Shown one piece after another: positions 25,023-34,520 of a DNA stretch of 64,000 bases. Positions within the stretch are counted from its first letter, which is position 1; every line of letters begins with the position of its first letter. A model generated the notes under the pieces. That model saw only the letters and a list, made by a program, of their open reading frames with translations. It did no database searches and had not been told where the DNA came from. This DNA is from Neobacillus sp. CF12 (lineage in GTDB: Bacteria > Bacillota > Bacilli > Bacillales > Cytobacillaceae), in NCBI RefSeq assembly GCF_030348765.1, contig NZ_JAUCEU010000007.1, forward strand, positions 372,001 to 436,000, read 5' to 3'. Made by a program: the position numbers and the translations under genes.

Positions 25023-25527
25023 TTTTACCTCCTTTTACAGTCTAGAGAAAAGGTTCCTTCAAGCAAATGGCCTATGTATACCCGCTGTAATACTCGAGCC
25101 TAGCTCCAGGGATAACCAGTCCAAAGTCACAAACCGTTCTCGAAAAGACCTTAATTGATAGTTAAAATAGAAATCAACCTCATGTGGCTGGTACTAAATA
25201 ACTATTCATTCTCTATACTTAAAATTCCTTTCTTTCCCAAGTGTTTCCTGCAATATTTTTATCGAGTAAATCTATATAAATATGACAAATTGCATGAGTC
25301 TTTCATCCTTGATGTAGGTATAAAGACTCAATAGAAAACGATTTTAGTTGATATTAATTTTTATAACGAACATTTTACAGCAGAGAAGTAAAATTAATGT
25401 CGGAATTTTGTGTAGCACGGGGTTTTTTTATTTAACAATGATTTATTTTTTCACAGTAAACGTGCTATAGTAGACTGACCAATTTATAGTTTCAATACAT
25501 ATGTAGTTTTAATAGAAGGATGACAAA
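25023..25527. other. 505-bp intergenic region between multicopper oxidase and helicase genes
   Basis: It must hold the divergent promoters of both units. I see one clear element, a perfect 9-bp inverted repeat TGAGTCTTT/AAAGACTCA (25295-25303 and 25322-25330) with an 18-bp spacer and no T-run. A TATAGT sequence at about 25474 might be the helicase -10 box, without a convincing -35 box. No small gene or known riboswitch was recognised. Confidence 0.4.
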
Positions 25528-27777
25528 ATGACGAAGACAGTTGAGTATATCAAAGAGTGGCAGCAGGCTCTCCAAAATGAAATAATCTATTTAAAAAAAT
25601 ATGGCAGCAACAAATACAGGGTAACAAATGGCAGGCTGCTCTCCAATGATGGTACCTTTACCTACTATTTTGACACAGCCTTTTCCTTGAAAATTCCAGT
25701 TGGTTCTTCCATTACATTCGTGTGGGGTGGAATAAAGCAGGGAGGACGAGTTCTTTCCTCAGAAGGAAAGGGCATGATTGTTCAACTAGAACAATCGTTA
25801 GGTGATTTAATCCCGGAGGCATACATCTATCATGATCCTTGGGAACTTCTCGAACAACTCATTGAACGATTAGGGGATATTACAAAAAGTAAGCAAAAAC
25901 GCATACGGGTCAATCGATTAATGAACCCTTCCATGCCGGCAAAACATCCCGAAGAAAAAATAAAAAGCAATGTACATGAATTAGTATTACGATCAAAGTA
26001 CAATCCTGTCACCTTTGTATGGGGACCGCCTGGTACAGGTAAAACCTATACACTAGCACGGGTTGCTGCCAATAAATATTTTCAAGAAAAAACAGTCCTT
26101 ATCCTATCACACAGTAATCAAGCGGTTGACGTATTAATCAGTGAAATCTCAGACTTTATCAAAAAGAAGGACCGCTTCCGGGAAGGTGACGTTCTTCGAT
26201 ACGGATATAATACGGGAGTGGCAGCTGAAAGTGAAGTAGCGCTTACGACAAATCAACTCCTTCAGAAACAGGAACACAATCTGGTTGAAGATAAAGACTC
26301 ATTGATAGAGGAAAGAAAGAATTTAAAACAGGATTTAGCGAAGTCGTTTAGTAAAAGAGACTCCAATCAACTCTTAGAGCTCGAGAAGAAGATTGCAAGA
26401 ATACTTGAGAAAATCCGTCAAAAGGAAATTGAATTTGTTAAGGATGCACTAGTGGTCGGATCTACACTTGCTAAATCAGCTAGCGATCCTGCTATCTATG
26501 GCAGGGAGTTTGACGTGGTCATACTCGATGAAGCGAGTATGGCCTACGTACCACAAACAGCTTTTGCAGCAACACTTGGTAAGAGGGTCATCATTTGCGG
26601 AGATTTTAAACAATTACCGCCTATCGCCTCCTCAAGGGACTCTCTTGTCACAAAGTGGCTAAAAGAAGATGTTTTTCACCGAGCGGGAGTAGTAGATTGG
26701 GTAGAGTCTGGAAAACTTCATCCCCATTTATTTTTATTAAAAGAGCAGCGGAGGATGCACCCGGATATCTCAGCCTTTACCAATCAATACATATATCATT
26801 CACTCGTGGGTGATCATGAAAGTGTTATAAAGAGCAGGAACCATATAGTCGACCAATGTCCTTTTTCAGGACGTGCATCCATTCTTTTAGATACAAGTTA
26901 TATGGGTGCTTTTTGTATCAATGAAAAAAGTTCCCATTCGAGATCAAATATCTGGCAGGCGCTGATTTCTCTTCAGTTAATTCATGAATCTTACTTAGGT
27001 GGTGCACGGTCAATTGGATATGTAACACCATACCGAGCACAAGCAAATTTAATGGATCTCTTACTACACGACCTATATGAAAAAGAAGTATTATCTGCAG
27101 ATATAATCTCTGCTACTGTTCACAGGTTCCAAGGCAGTGAGAGAGATGTTATGATCTTCGATACAGTCGATTCTGACCCACAGGAACGTGCTGGAATGCT
27201 GCTGACTGGCAAGGACAGTGAACGGTTAATTAACGTTGCGATTACCAGAACCAAGGGGAAATTCATTCATGTCTGTAATCATTCCTTTATCCGCAAGCAT
27301 GTCTATAATCGAAAGACCCTTAGACAACTTGTCGAACACCAAGAAAAACACTCTCAAAGTGTAAGGACGAAAGATATTGGTACGTGGATAAAAAATCAAC
27401 TCCCAAGATTAAAGTGGATACATGCACTTAAATTGGAGCAGGTTTTCAAGGACATAGAATTTGCTCGCTCCTCCATTGTGCTTTCCTTACCAGAAACTCA
27501 TGTATTATCTGAGGAATGGAGACATGTGTTAGGTAACCGAAATCTGTCTGTCAACTTAACCATTGTTTCAGGTAAGTCTTGGCCAGAATTAAAGCCAGAC
27601 AACTGGCAGGAGGAAGGGTTAACATTCCCTTTTATCATTATTGACCAGCAAATTTTGTGGCTTGGATTACCATTAGAAAGAGGAAAAGGGATTCAACCTC
27701 CCTATATCGCAGCAAGGTTAGACTCCCAAAAGGTATGCGAAAATTTGCTTGCACAGTATTTCACCGCTGAAATATAG
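25528..27777 (+). CDS. SF1 helicase of the DNA2/NAM7/Upf1-like type
   Basis: A 749-aa protein with an N-terminal ~140-residue domain, then an SF1 helicase core: Walker A GPPGTGKT (166-173), motif II VVILDEASMA, motif III GDFKQLPP, motif IV region KEQRRMHP, motif V HRFQGSERD and motif VI VAITRTKG. A coiled-coil-like insertion (KQEHNLVEDKDSLIEERK) lies between motifs Ia and II. The C-terminal ~130 residues after the helicase core are not recognisable. It acts on DNA or RNA in an ATP-dependent way; its pathway is unknown. It is a stand-alone gene, with no nuclease or defence partner next to it. AGAAGGATG precedes the ATG. Confidence 0.88.
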   Translation: MTKTVEYIKEWQQALQNEIIYLKKYGSNKYRVTNGRLLSNDGTFTYYFDTAFSLKIPVGSSITFVWGGIKQGGRVLSSEGKGMIVQLEQSLGDLIPEAYIYHDPWELLEQLIERLGDITKSKQKRIRVNRLMNPSMPAKHPEEKIKSNVHELVLRSKYNPVTFVWGPPGTGKTYTLARVAANKYFQEKTVLILSHSNQAVDVLISEISDFIKKKDRFREGDVLRYGYNTGVAAESEVALTTNQLLQKQEHNLVEDKDSLIEERKNLKQDLAKSFSKRDSNQLLELEKKIARILEKIRQKEIEFVKDALVVGSTLAKSASDPAIYGREFDVVILDEASMAYVPQTAFAATLGKRVIICGDFKQLPPIASSRDSLVTKWLKEDVFHRAGVVDWVESGKLHPHLFLLKEQRRMHPDISAFTNQYIYHSLVGDHESVIKSRNHIVDQCPFSGRASILLDTSYMGAFCINEKSSHSRSNIWQALISLQLIHESYLGGARSIGYVTPYRAQANLMDLLLHDLYEKEVLSADIISATVHRFQGSERDVMIFDTVDSDPQERAGMLLTGKDSERLINVAITRTKGKFIHVCNHSFIRKHVYNRKTLRQLVEHQEKHSQSVRTKDIGTWIKNQLPRLKWIHALKLEQVFKDIEFARSSIVLSLPETHVLSEEWRHVLGNRNLSVNLTIVSGKSWPELKPDNWQEEGLTFPFIIIDQQILWLGLPLERGKGIQPPYIAARLDSQKVCENLLAQYFTAEI

Positions 27778-27804
27778 AAATAAATAAATTTTCAAAAAAC
27801 TACC

Positions 27805-27833
27805 TTGACATTTCTTTCTTTTCTATAGATAAT
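27805..27833 (+). promoter_or_regulatory. Sigma-A promoter of the proBA operon
   Basis: -35 TTGACA (27805-27810) and -10 GATAAT (27828-27833), 17 bp apart, lie directly upstream of the T-box leader. Confidence 0.85.
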
Positions 27834-27840
27834 AAATAAA

Positions 27841-28088
27841 ATTACAAATTGTTAATGGTATGGGATTAGTAAACTTGTTGAACGTGAAAGAGAGTGAAAC
27901 CCACAGGCTGTAAGGTTTCTCACGGGAAAAAGATTGAACCTGCCCTGATTACACCGCTTATGCAAACATAAGCCGTTTTCCCTCGTTACGGAATCAAAGT
28001 GGATGCTTTACGCATCAATGAAGGTGGTACCGCGGAAACGACTCTTCCGTCCTTTTTATAAGGACAGACGAGTCGTTTTTTTTATTTT
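27841..28088 (+). ncRNA. T-box leader of proBA, probable proline specificity
   Basis: The conserved T-box AAGGTGGTACCGCGG is at 28021-28035. It is followed by the competing terminator (outer arms 28036-28044 and 28070-28078, inner GTCC/GGAC, then a run of T). Upstream lies a stem I region (about 27865-27960) with AGAGAGTGAAA. A CCT triplet at 27939-27941 in GAACCTGCC is a plausible proline specifier. Uncharged tRNA-Pro would stabilise the antiterminator and switch on proline synthesis, as established for B. subtilis proBA. The specifier assignment is tentative. Confidence 0.9.
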
Positions 28089-28109
28089 TAAAAGAGGGGT
28101 AAGAGTACG

Positions 28110-29228
28110 ATGAAGAAACAACTCGTGGTTGTAAAGATAGGAAGTAGTTCGCTAACAACAGCTTCAGGGGCGATATCTGAAGAAAAAATCCGTGATCATA
28201 TCGAGGCACTAGCCTTCTTAAAAGAACAAGGCCATGATGTCATTCTCATCTCATCGGGGGCTATTGCTGCAGGCTTTGGAGCACTAGGCTATCCAACACG
28301 ACCAAAAAGTGTTGCGGGTAAACAAGCTGCAGCAGCAGTAGGTCAGGGATTATTAATGCAGCATTATATTTTAAAATTTAAAGAGTTTGGTATTGTTCCT
28401 GCCCAAATTTTACTAACTAGAGATGATTTTTATAGCCTCGAGCGGTTTCACAATCTATACAATACGATTTCTGAACTGCTTCAGCGGGGAGTTATACCAA
28501 TTATTAATGAAAATGATTCGGTGTCGATTGAGGAATTGACGTTTGGTGACAATGATATGTTGTCTGCACTTGTAAGTGGGTTTTTACATGCCAACGCTTT
28601 AATCATCTTAACCGATGTAAATGGGTTATATAACGGCAATCCAAACGTAGTAAAAGATGCAAAAAAGTATGATTTTATCCCACAAGTATATGATGAACTC
28701 CTTGAAGAAGCTGGTGGCAGTGGCTCATCGGTTGGGACTGGGGGAATGAAATCGAAGCTTCTGGCGGCGAAAAAAGCTCTCTCCTTCGGTGTCAGTGTCT
28801 TTGTCGGGACGGGGCGGGGGAAGGAAAAACTTTCGGCTATTTTAGAAGGTAACGGGGACGGGACCTATATTGGAGGTTCATTCCAAACCCAAATGCAAAA
28901 GAAGAAACAATGGATTGCGTTTCATTCACATACTGCAGGGATTGTTGAAATTGATGACGGGGCAGAAGCTGCCATTGTTACAAACGGAAAAAGTCTGCTG
29001 CCTGTTGGGGTAACGAATGTAATTGGTGATTTTAATGCGATGGATGTTGTCGAGGTCCACAATCAAAGAGGTGAATTGATTGGTAAAGGACAAATCTATT
29101 ATTCTTCAAAAAATCTACAAATATTAAAAGGGTTACCTGGAGAGAAAACAAAAAACTTTTCAATCAATAAACGTGCAGAAGTGATTCATCGAAATAACTG
29201 GGTCAGTCTGTCAGAAAGTGAGGTATAG
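28110..29228 (+). CDS. proB: Glutamate 5-kinase
   Basis: A 372-aa two-domain enzyme. The amino-acid kinase domain (VVKIGSSSL at 7-15, ISSGAIAAG near 47-55, [16 protein letters not shown]) is followed by a C-terminal PUA domain from about residue 275. It phosphorylates glutamate in the first step of proline synthesis. It is the first gene after the T-box, with AGAGGGGTAAG as ribosome binding site. Its 3' end abuts proA: the proA ATG begins one base after the proB stop codon, so the pair is likely translationally coupled. Confidence 0.96.
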   Translation: MKKQLVVVKIGSSSLTTASGAISEEKIRDHIEALAFLKEQGHDVILISSGAIAAGFGALGYPTRPKSVAGKQAAAAVGQGLLMQHYILKFKEFGIVPAQILLTRDDFYSLERFHNLYNTISELLQRGVIPIINENDSVSIEELTFGDNDMLSALVSGFLHANALIILTDVNGLYNGNPNVVKDAKKYDFIPQVYDELLEEAGGSGSSVGTGGMKSKLLAAKKALSFGVSVFVGTGRGKEKLSAILEGNGDGTYIGGSFQTQMQKKKQWIAFHSHTAGIVEIDDGAEAAIVTNGKSLLPVGVTNVIGDFNAMDVVEVHNQRGELIGKGQIYYSSKNLQILKGLPGEKTKNFSINKRAEVIHRNNWVSLSESEV

Positions 29229-29229
29229 T

Positions 29230-30471
29230 ATGAATGAATTAATAGAAAAAGCAAAAAAGTTAAGGTCAGCCTCGAAGGTACTTGCTATTCTCTCAACAGA
29301 AGAGAAGAATGAAGCCTTAGCCAAGATGGGGGATAGGCTGCTAAATGGTAAAGACTGGATTCTGTCTGAGAATGCGAAGGATATAAAAGCAGGTAAGGAA
29401 AAAGGATTAACAGACTCATTATTAGATCGGTTATTGCTGACAGAAGATAGAATCCAACAAATTGTTGAAGGTATTCGCCAGTTGATTAAACTTGATGACC
29501 CTATCGGTGAAACGATTGAAGCTTGGGAACGTCCAAACGGTTTACAGATTCATACTGTTCGTGTTCCGCTTGGTGTCATTGGTATGGTGTATGAGGCTCG
29601 TCCGAATGTAACCGTTGATGCGGGCAGTCTTTGCTTAAAAGCGGGAAATGCTGTTTTGTTAAGAGGCAGCACCACTGCACTTCATTCGAATAAGGCGCTT
29701 GTTAAGGTTATGCGTGAAGCTCTTGCTGAAAGTAAGATCCCAGCTGATGCTGTTCAGTTACTTGAGGATACAAGCAGGGAAACGGCTTCACAAATGTTTA
29801 AGTTGAATCAATATCTCGATGTGTTGATTCCACGCGGAGGCGCTGGTTTGATTCAATCTGTCATTGAAAATGCAACCGTACCTGTTCTTGAAACCGGTGT
29901 TGGTAATTGTCATGTATTCATTGATGAAACAGCGCAAAAGCAAATGGCCATTGATATTGCTATCAATGCAAAAATGCACAGACCATCTGTTTGTAATGCG
30001 GCTGAAACCCTGCTGCTCCATAAAGACTGGTTATATGTATCCGAGATTCTTCATTCTCTTAACGAAAAAGGAGTGGAGCTCCGAGGTGATGAACAGCTAT
30101 CAACAGAATATATCTTTGTTAATAAAGCGACGGAAGAAGATTGGAAGTCTGAATTTTTAGCGCCCGTCCTAGCGGTGAAATTGGTTACTGATGTGAAAGA
30201 AGCGATTGGGCATATTGATCAATACGGTACAAAGCATTCAGAAGCTATCATCAGTGAACATGAGGGGAATGTAAAATTATTTTTCCAGGCAGTCGACGCA
30301 GCGGTTGTCTACCATAATGCTTCCACTCGTTTTACGGATGGGGAACAATTTGGTTATGGAGCGGAAATTGGCATTAGTACACAGAAACTCCATGCTCGGG
30401 GACCGATGGGGCTAAAGGCGATTACTACAACAAAGGCCATTGTACAAGGTAACGGACAAATTCGTTCATAA
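29230..30471 (+). CDS. proA: Gamma-glutamyl phosphate reductase
   Basis: A 413-aa enzyme of the aldehyde dehydrogenase superfamily with the family start [26 protein letters not shown] near 110 and the catalytic Cys in [12 protein letters not shown]. It reduces gamma-glutamyl phosphate to glutamate 5-semialdehyde with NADPH. The ATG at 29230 is preferred over the in-frame GTG at 29218, because GAGGT lies just upstream within the proB stop region and the resulting N-terminus matches the family. Cotranscribed with proB under T-box control. No proC is present in the window. Confidence 0.96.
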   Translation: MNELIEKAKKLRSASKVLAILSTEEKNEALAKMGDRLLNGKDWILSENAKDIKAGKEKGLTDSLLDRLLLTEDRIQQIVEGIRQLIKLDDPIGETIEAWERPNGLQIHTVRVPLGVIGMVYEARPNVTVDAGSLCLKAGNAVLLRGSTTALHSNKALVKVMREALAESKIPADAVQLLEDTSRETASQMFKLNQYLDVLIPRGGAGLIQSVIENATVPVLETGVGNCHVFIDETAQKQMAIDIAINAKMHRPSVCNAAETLLLHKDWLYVSEILHSLNEKGVELRGDEQLSTEYIFVNKATEEDWKSEFLAPVLAVKLVTDVKEAIGHIDQYGTKHSEAIISEHEGNVKLFFQAVDAAVVYHNASTRFTDGEQFGYGAEIGISTQKLHARGPMGLKAITTTKAIVQGNGQIRS

Positions 30472-30476
30472 TTGTG

Positions 30477-30513
30477 ATAGAGAACAAGTTTTATTCTTGT
30501 TCTCTATTTTTTT
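30477..30513 (+). terminator. Terminator of proBA
   Basis: Perfect 12-bp arms (30477-30488 and 30496-30507), a 7-nt loop and then a T-run. The distal arm contains the stop codon end of the convergent YqcI/YcgG gene. Confidence 0.92.
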
Positions 30514-31231
30514 TATGGAATGGACATTTTGATAATGTTGTATCATCGTCTCTAAGGAAGTATTGTTTCCATTCAAGGTTATCGTTTTTTCCATACGTAT
30601 TTAAATCCGGATGAATGGGTACTGAATCATAGTTTACTAATCGTTCGCGTATTTTTGCTTTCATTTTTTCGGCATGTAAAGGTGTGGATGTAAACTTTTC
30701 TAAAACCCATCTAGGTGTAATCGCAAGCATAAAATAGGGGAAATGTCGACTATTTCTATATTTGTGGGATGGGGTTGCACAAAACATAAAGTATTGTTCG
30801 CCATGAAAGCAAAATTCCCACATTGGCTGAGTTGGGTCTGTAGGGATATGATTTGGCCATTTTACCTCATCCATTTTACTGAGTTGGTTAAGTTGTTCCC
30901 AAAACACCTGTTCAAATTGCTCTATTGAAGTTTGATGTTTCATTTCTTGAGGAGGCTCATAAAAAATAACAAGTGATGTATAGGTACCAATGGATTTGTA
31001 AATATTCGAGTAATCCTTTAGCAAATGTGCTAATTCTCTAGAGGAATGAGGATGGTGTGGACTCGATACAAATCCAAAGCAAAACCGATTCAGTTGATAG
31101 CCCATAGTTGCTGGGATACATGGAAACGGTTTATTCTTATCCATTATCTTCTCATCGAATTTTTTTATCGCCTCTTTTTTCCATGCTTCAAGGGATATTT
31201 GATGAATGTTTTCCTTGGTAACTAAATACAT
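30491..31231 (-). CDS. YqcI/YcgG family protein, possible heme-dependent N-hydroxylase
   Basis: A 246-aa cytosolic protein of the YqcI/YcgG family, with FPCIPATMGYQLNRF and FVSSPHH near the N-terminus, FEQVFWEQLN in the middle and a C-terminal KCPFHKK motif. Characterised relatives (for example GntA in guanitoxin biosynthesis) are heme-dependent hydroxylases of guanidine nitrogens of arginine-like substrates. Whether this member shares that activity cannot be read from sequence. The start at 31231 is set by GAGGAGAA; the longer open frame upstream has no ribosome binding site. It stands alone, convergent with proA. Confidence 0.82.
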   Translation of the reverse strand: MYLVTKENIHQISLEAWKKEAIKKFDEKIMDKNKPFPCIPATMGYQLNRFCFGFVSSPHHPHSSRELAHLLKDYSNIYKSIGTYTSLVIFYEPPQEMKHQTSIEQFEQVFWEQLNQLSKMDEVKWPNHIPTDPTQPMWEFCFHGEQYFMFCATPSHKYRNSRHFPYFMLAITPRWVLEKFTSTPLHAEKMKAKIRERLVNYDSVPIHPDLNTYGKNDNLEWKQYFLRDDDTTLSKCPFHKKNREQE

Positions 31232-31360
31232 AATCCGTTCTCCTCTCGAAACTAGATTATGCGAGAGGAGATTTTCGAGTGAGTGTCCCAAAATGACGAG
31301 GTTTCTGTTATACTATGTATACAAACATACATTCCTATTTTAAGAAAGAAGGTGATATTC

Positions 31361-33637
31361 TTGTCAAATACCATTCAAATAGCGGTTAGAACGCTTGTGG
31401 AACATGTTTATAGCAGTGGAAGTATTGATTCCAGATTCCGTTCACAGTCCACGATGTTAGATGGAACGAGAATTCACCAGAAAATCCAACATACATATCA
31501 AGAAACTGACCAAAAGGAAGTCTATCTTCGTGCTGAAGTGCCCGTTAAAGACCTGATTTTTACAATCGATGGAAGATGTGATGGACTGTTGTTTCGGGAT
31601 GGAGAGGTAATCATAGATGAAATTAAATCAACCTCCCAGTTGTTAGCTAATTTAGGAGAAGAAGGGCTTCCTGTCCATTGGGCACAAGCTAAAATGTACG
31701 CCTACATCTATGCCAAGGATCAACATTTGCAGGAAATCTATGTTCAACTTACCTATGTACAGGTTGAAAGTGATGAAAAGAGATATCTGAAAAAATGCTT
31801 TTCTTTTGCTGAACTAGAGGGATTTGTTAACGAAACAACAGCAAGTTATTATCCTTACGCAAAATTACTGTTTGAACACCGGAAAGAGCGGAATGAAAGT
31901 AGTAAACAATTAGTTTTCCCATTTGAATCGTATCGTGCTGGCCAGAGGAAACTTGCTGCTGGTGTTTATAAGACGATATCAGAGGAGAAGAGTTTGTTTG
32001 TAAAAGCACCGACTGGGATTGGGAAGACGATATCTACGCTTTTCCCGGCTGTTAAAGCACTTGGTGAAGGACACCTGAACCGGATATTTTACCTAACCGC
32101 TAAAACGATTACCCGGACGACTGCGGAAGAGGCTTTCGGACGAATGCGATCCTGCGGTCTTTGTGTTAAATCCGTTACGATTACTGCCAAGGACAAGGTT
32201 TGTTTTAAGGATGAAACAAAATGCCAGAAGGATTATTGTGAGTTTGCCGATGGATATTATGATCGGATAAATGGAGCCATCTTAGATATTGTAGCCAATG
32301 AAAGTGCCATGAATCGGGAGGTAATCGAAAATTATGCTCGGAAACATACGGTTTGTCCTTTTGAATTCTCGATAGACCTTGCTTATGTAGCTGATGCGAT
32401 TGTTTGTGATTATAATTATATTTTTGACCCGCGTGTTTCCTTAAAACGGCTGTTTGAAGAGCAAAAAAAGTCCACACTTTTACTAGTTGATGAAGCACAT
32501 AACCTTGTTGATCGCGGAAGAGAAATGTTTTCTGCTTCGCTAAACAAAGAATTATTTCTTCAACTGAAAAAAGAGTTTAAAGACGTAAATAAGGTAATAT
32601 ATGATCGTGCTGCAACCATAAACGCTTGGTTTATTTCCTTGAAAAAAAATAGTGGCAAGTTGAATGAATTTACTTTGGAGCAGTTAGACGAAGAGTTAGT
32701 TTTGTTATTAACCCAATTTAAAGAAGAAGCCGAAACACTTTTACTAAATGAAACGTCTCCTACCCTTTTGGAACTGTACTTCAAGGTGAATGCCTTCTTG
32801 AAAATAGTTGAATTACTGGATGAGCACTATGTTATTTATGGGGAGAAAATGAAGAACGATGTAATCCTGAAGTTGTTTTGTATCGATCCATCAAAACTGC
32901 TTCAGAAAATGGGAAAAGCCTTTCGCTCGAAAGTATTTTTTTCAGCAACTCTTTCACCGCTGCCTTATTATCAGGATATTCTTGGAGGGCAGGTCGACGA
33001 TTATTTACTCTCGATTGCCTCCCCCTTTAACGAGGAACAGACAGATATTTTTATCAAGCCTTTATCAACTAGATATCGTGACCGTGAAAGGACGAAGGAG
33101 AAATTAGTTTCGGTGATTCATTCCTTGGTTCACAATCGACCGGGAAATTATTTAATCTTTTTCCCATCCTATCAATATTTGCTAGCTGTTTATGATCAGT
33201 TCACCCATGATTTTCCCGATATGCATACGCTGCTTCAGGGTGCAGGGATGTCCGAGGAGGAGAGAGAAGCCTTCTTGGAGGAATTTAAACCTAATCAAAC
33301 AGGTACTTTGATCGGATTTGCCGTTCTTGGCGGTGTCTTTTCAGAAGGTGTTGATTTAAAAGGTGACAGGTTAAATGGAGTGGTGGTTGTAGGTGTAGGT
33401 CTACCCCAGCTTTGCTATGAACGCAATCTTATTAAGGATCATTTTAATAACAAAGAAAAAAACGGTTATGATTATGCGTATGTCTTTCCTGGCATGAATA
33501 AGGTTTTACAGGCAGGGGGACGGTTAATTCGTTCTGAAGAGGACCATGGGACAATCGTGTTGGTAGATGATCGATTTTTACAAAGGCATTATCAAGACCT
33601 TTTGCCACAAGAATGGAGAAGTTTTACGGTTATTTAG
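31361..33637 (+). CDS. PD-(D/E)XK nuclease fused to an XPD/DinG-type Fe-S helicase
   Basis: A 758-aa protein. The N-terminal ~190 residues form a RecB/Cas4-like nuclease domain: H39, D74 (GRCDGLLF), then E87 and K89 (IDEIKS). A Rad3-type SF2 helicase follows: Walker A APTGIGKT, Fe-S cysteines in the CGLCVK / VCFKDETKCQKDYC segment, DEAHNLVD, SATLSPLPYY and the motif VI region QAGGRLIRSEED. It should unwind DNA 5'-3' and may cleave it. The start is the TTG at 31361 after AAGAAGGTGATA; an in-frame ATG further upstream (31283) lacks a ribosome binding site. No repair or defence partner gene is adjacent. Confidence 0.88.
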   Translation: MSNTIQIAVRTLVEHVYSSGSIDSRFRSQSTMLDGTRIHQKIQHTYQETDQKEVYLRAEVPVKDLIFTIDGRCDGLLFRDGEVIIDEIKSTSQLLANLGEEGLPVHWAQAKMYAYIYAKDQHLQEIYVQLTYVQVESDEKRYLKKCFSFAELEGFVNETTASYYPYAKLLFEHRKERNESSKQLVFPFESYRAGQRKLAAGVYKTISEEKSLFVKAPTGIGKTISTLFPAVKALGEGHLNRIFYLTAKTITRTTAEEAFGRMRSCGLCVKSVTITAKDKVCFKDETKCQKDYCEFADGYYDRINGAILDIVANESAMNREVIENYARKHTVCPFEFSIDLAYVADAIVCDYNYIFDPRVSLKRLFEEQKKSTLLLVDEAHNLVDRGREMFSASLNKELFLQLKKEFKDVNKVIYDRAATINAWFISLKKNSGKLNEFTLEQLDEELVLLLTQFKEEAETLLLNETSPTLLELYFKVNAFLKIVELLDEHYVIYGEKMKNDVILKLFCIDPSKLLQKMGKAFRSKVFFSATLSPLPYYQDILGGQVDDYLLSIASPFNEEQTDIFIKPLSTRYRDRERTKEKLVSVIHSLVHNRPGNYLIFFPSYQYLLAVYDQFTHDFPDMHTLLQGAGMSEEEREAFLEEFKPNQTGTLIGFAVLGGVFSEGVDLKGDRLNGVVVVGVGLPQLCYERNLIKDHFNNKEKNGYDYAYVFPGMNKVLQAGGRLIRSEEDHGTIVLVDDRFLQRHYQDLLPQEWRSFTVI

Positions 33638-33662
33638 AGTCAAATTCGGTGAAAGTTTGACT
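33638..33662 (+). repeat. Inverted repeat after the nuclease-helicase gene
   Basis: AGTCAAA (33638-33644) pairs with TTTGACT (33656-33662) over an 11-nt loop, just after the stop codon. There is no T-run, so it is at best a weak terminator. Confidence 0.4.
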
Positions 33663-33680
33663 ATTTACTCTAAATTTCAT

Positions 33681-33706
33681 AAAATTAGACTATATAATCT
33701 AATTTT
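33681..33706 (+). promoter_or_regulatory. Palindrome over the satD -10 box
   Basis: 9-bp arms AAAATTAGA (33681-33689) and TCTAATTTT (33698-33706) flank and overlap TATAAT (33693-33698). A protein bound here would block RNA polymerase. The SatD-like gene product has a helix-turn-helix-like segment, so autoregulation is possible but unproven. Confidence 0.5.
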
Positions 33707-33723
33707 GAAATGAGGAGAATTAA

Positions 33724-34500
33724 ATGAGCTATCCTATTTCAATCTTTATTCTTGATGTTAGTAACTCTTCATCTGCAGACATGGGTGATGAGTTAACTGA
33801 TTACCTAGATGAGATGGTAAACTGGATTAACACTTGGACTAAGGATAATGGGCATGTTAAAGTGAAGCATCGTGCGGGAGATGAAATCATCTTTGCGGGT
33901 TATGGCTATTCAACAGCGTATATTTTATCCTTTTTTATCAGCAGGATTTGGAAGTATCGTGAGCATACTCCTTATTTTGGCTTGTCCTTTGGTGATAGCG
34001 ACAAAAAGTTAGAAGAAGTGGATATAGAAAAATGGATACATCCGTTAATTAAACAGGCAAGGTATGCGAATGATTTATTGAAACAAGAACAGGTGAGACC
34101 GTTATTCAAATTTGAACTTGATCAATTTTATCATAATGAATCTTTTTCATATAATCAGTTTCGGTCGGAGTTTGAAATATTAATGAATTCACTATTAGGT
34201 ATCCAGATGACCCTAGTGAAGGAACAAACTAAGATTCAGGAGCAGGTTTGCACCTGTTATCTGATATTGCAGCAGCAAAAAGCTGTAGGCACACTGCTTG
34301 GTAAAACGGCACCGACAATCTCAAGTCATTATAAAAAAGGGAAAGTCGAGGAAATACTAAATGTTTTTAAAGTATTGACCGCTATCCTTGACTCGCTCCA
34401 AGATAAATCTTATAACAATCCAAAATTAATAACTTCTTCATTATTATTAAAAAATATTCGAAATCATCTAAAAGATAAATTTGATTTGTTACCTCAATGA
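33724..34500 (+). CDS. SatD family protein
   Basis: A 258-aa soluble protein of the SatD family. The N-terminal half (SIFILDVSNSS, RAGDEIIFAGYG, YFGLSFGD) looks like a nucleotide-cyclase-like or ligand-binding alpha/beta fold. The C-terminal part carries a possible helix-turn-helix (LGKTAPTISSHYKKGKVEEI, about 194-213). SatD of Streptococcus mutans belongs to the sat locus linked to secretion and acid tolerance; the molecular function is unknown. GAGGAGAA precedes the ATG. It is 20 bp upstream of a DUF3307 membrane protein, a pairing that suggests a joint function. Confidence 0.72.
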   Translation: MSYPISIFILDVSNSSSADMGDELTDYLDEMVNWINTWTKDNGHVKVKHRAGDEIIFAGYGYSTAYILSFFISRIWKYREHTPYFGLSFGDSDKKLEEVDIEKWIHPLIKQARYANDLLKQEQVRPLFKFELDQFYHNESFSYNQFRSEFEILMNSLLGIQMTLVKEQTKIQEQVCTCYLILQQQKAVGTLLGKTAPTISSHYKKGKVEEILNVFKVLTAILDSLQDKSYNNPKLITSSLLLKNIRNHLKDKFDLLPQ

Positions 34501-34520
34501 CTCATTAGAGAGGAGTATTC

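Noticed and set aside
25528..27777. SF1 helicase as part of a phage-defence system
   Set aside because: No nuclease, methylase or other defence gene is next to it, and it is flanked by an oxidase pair and proBA.
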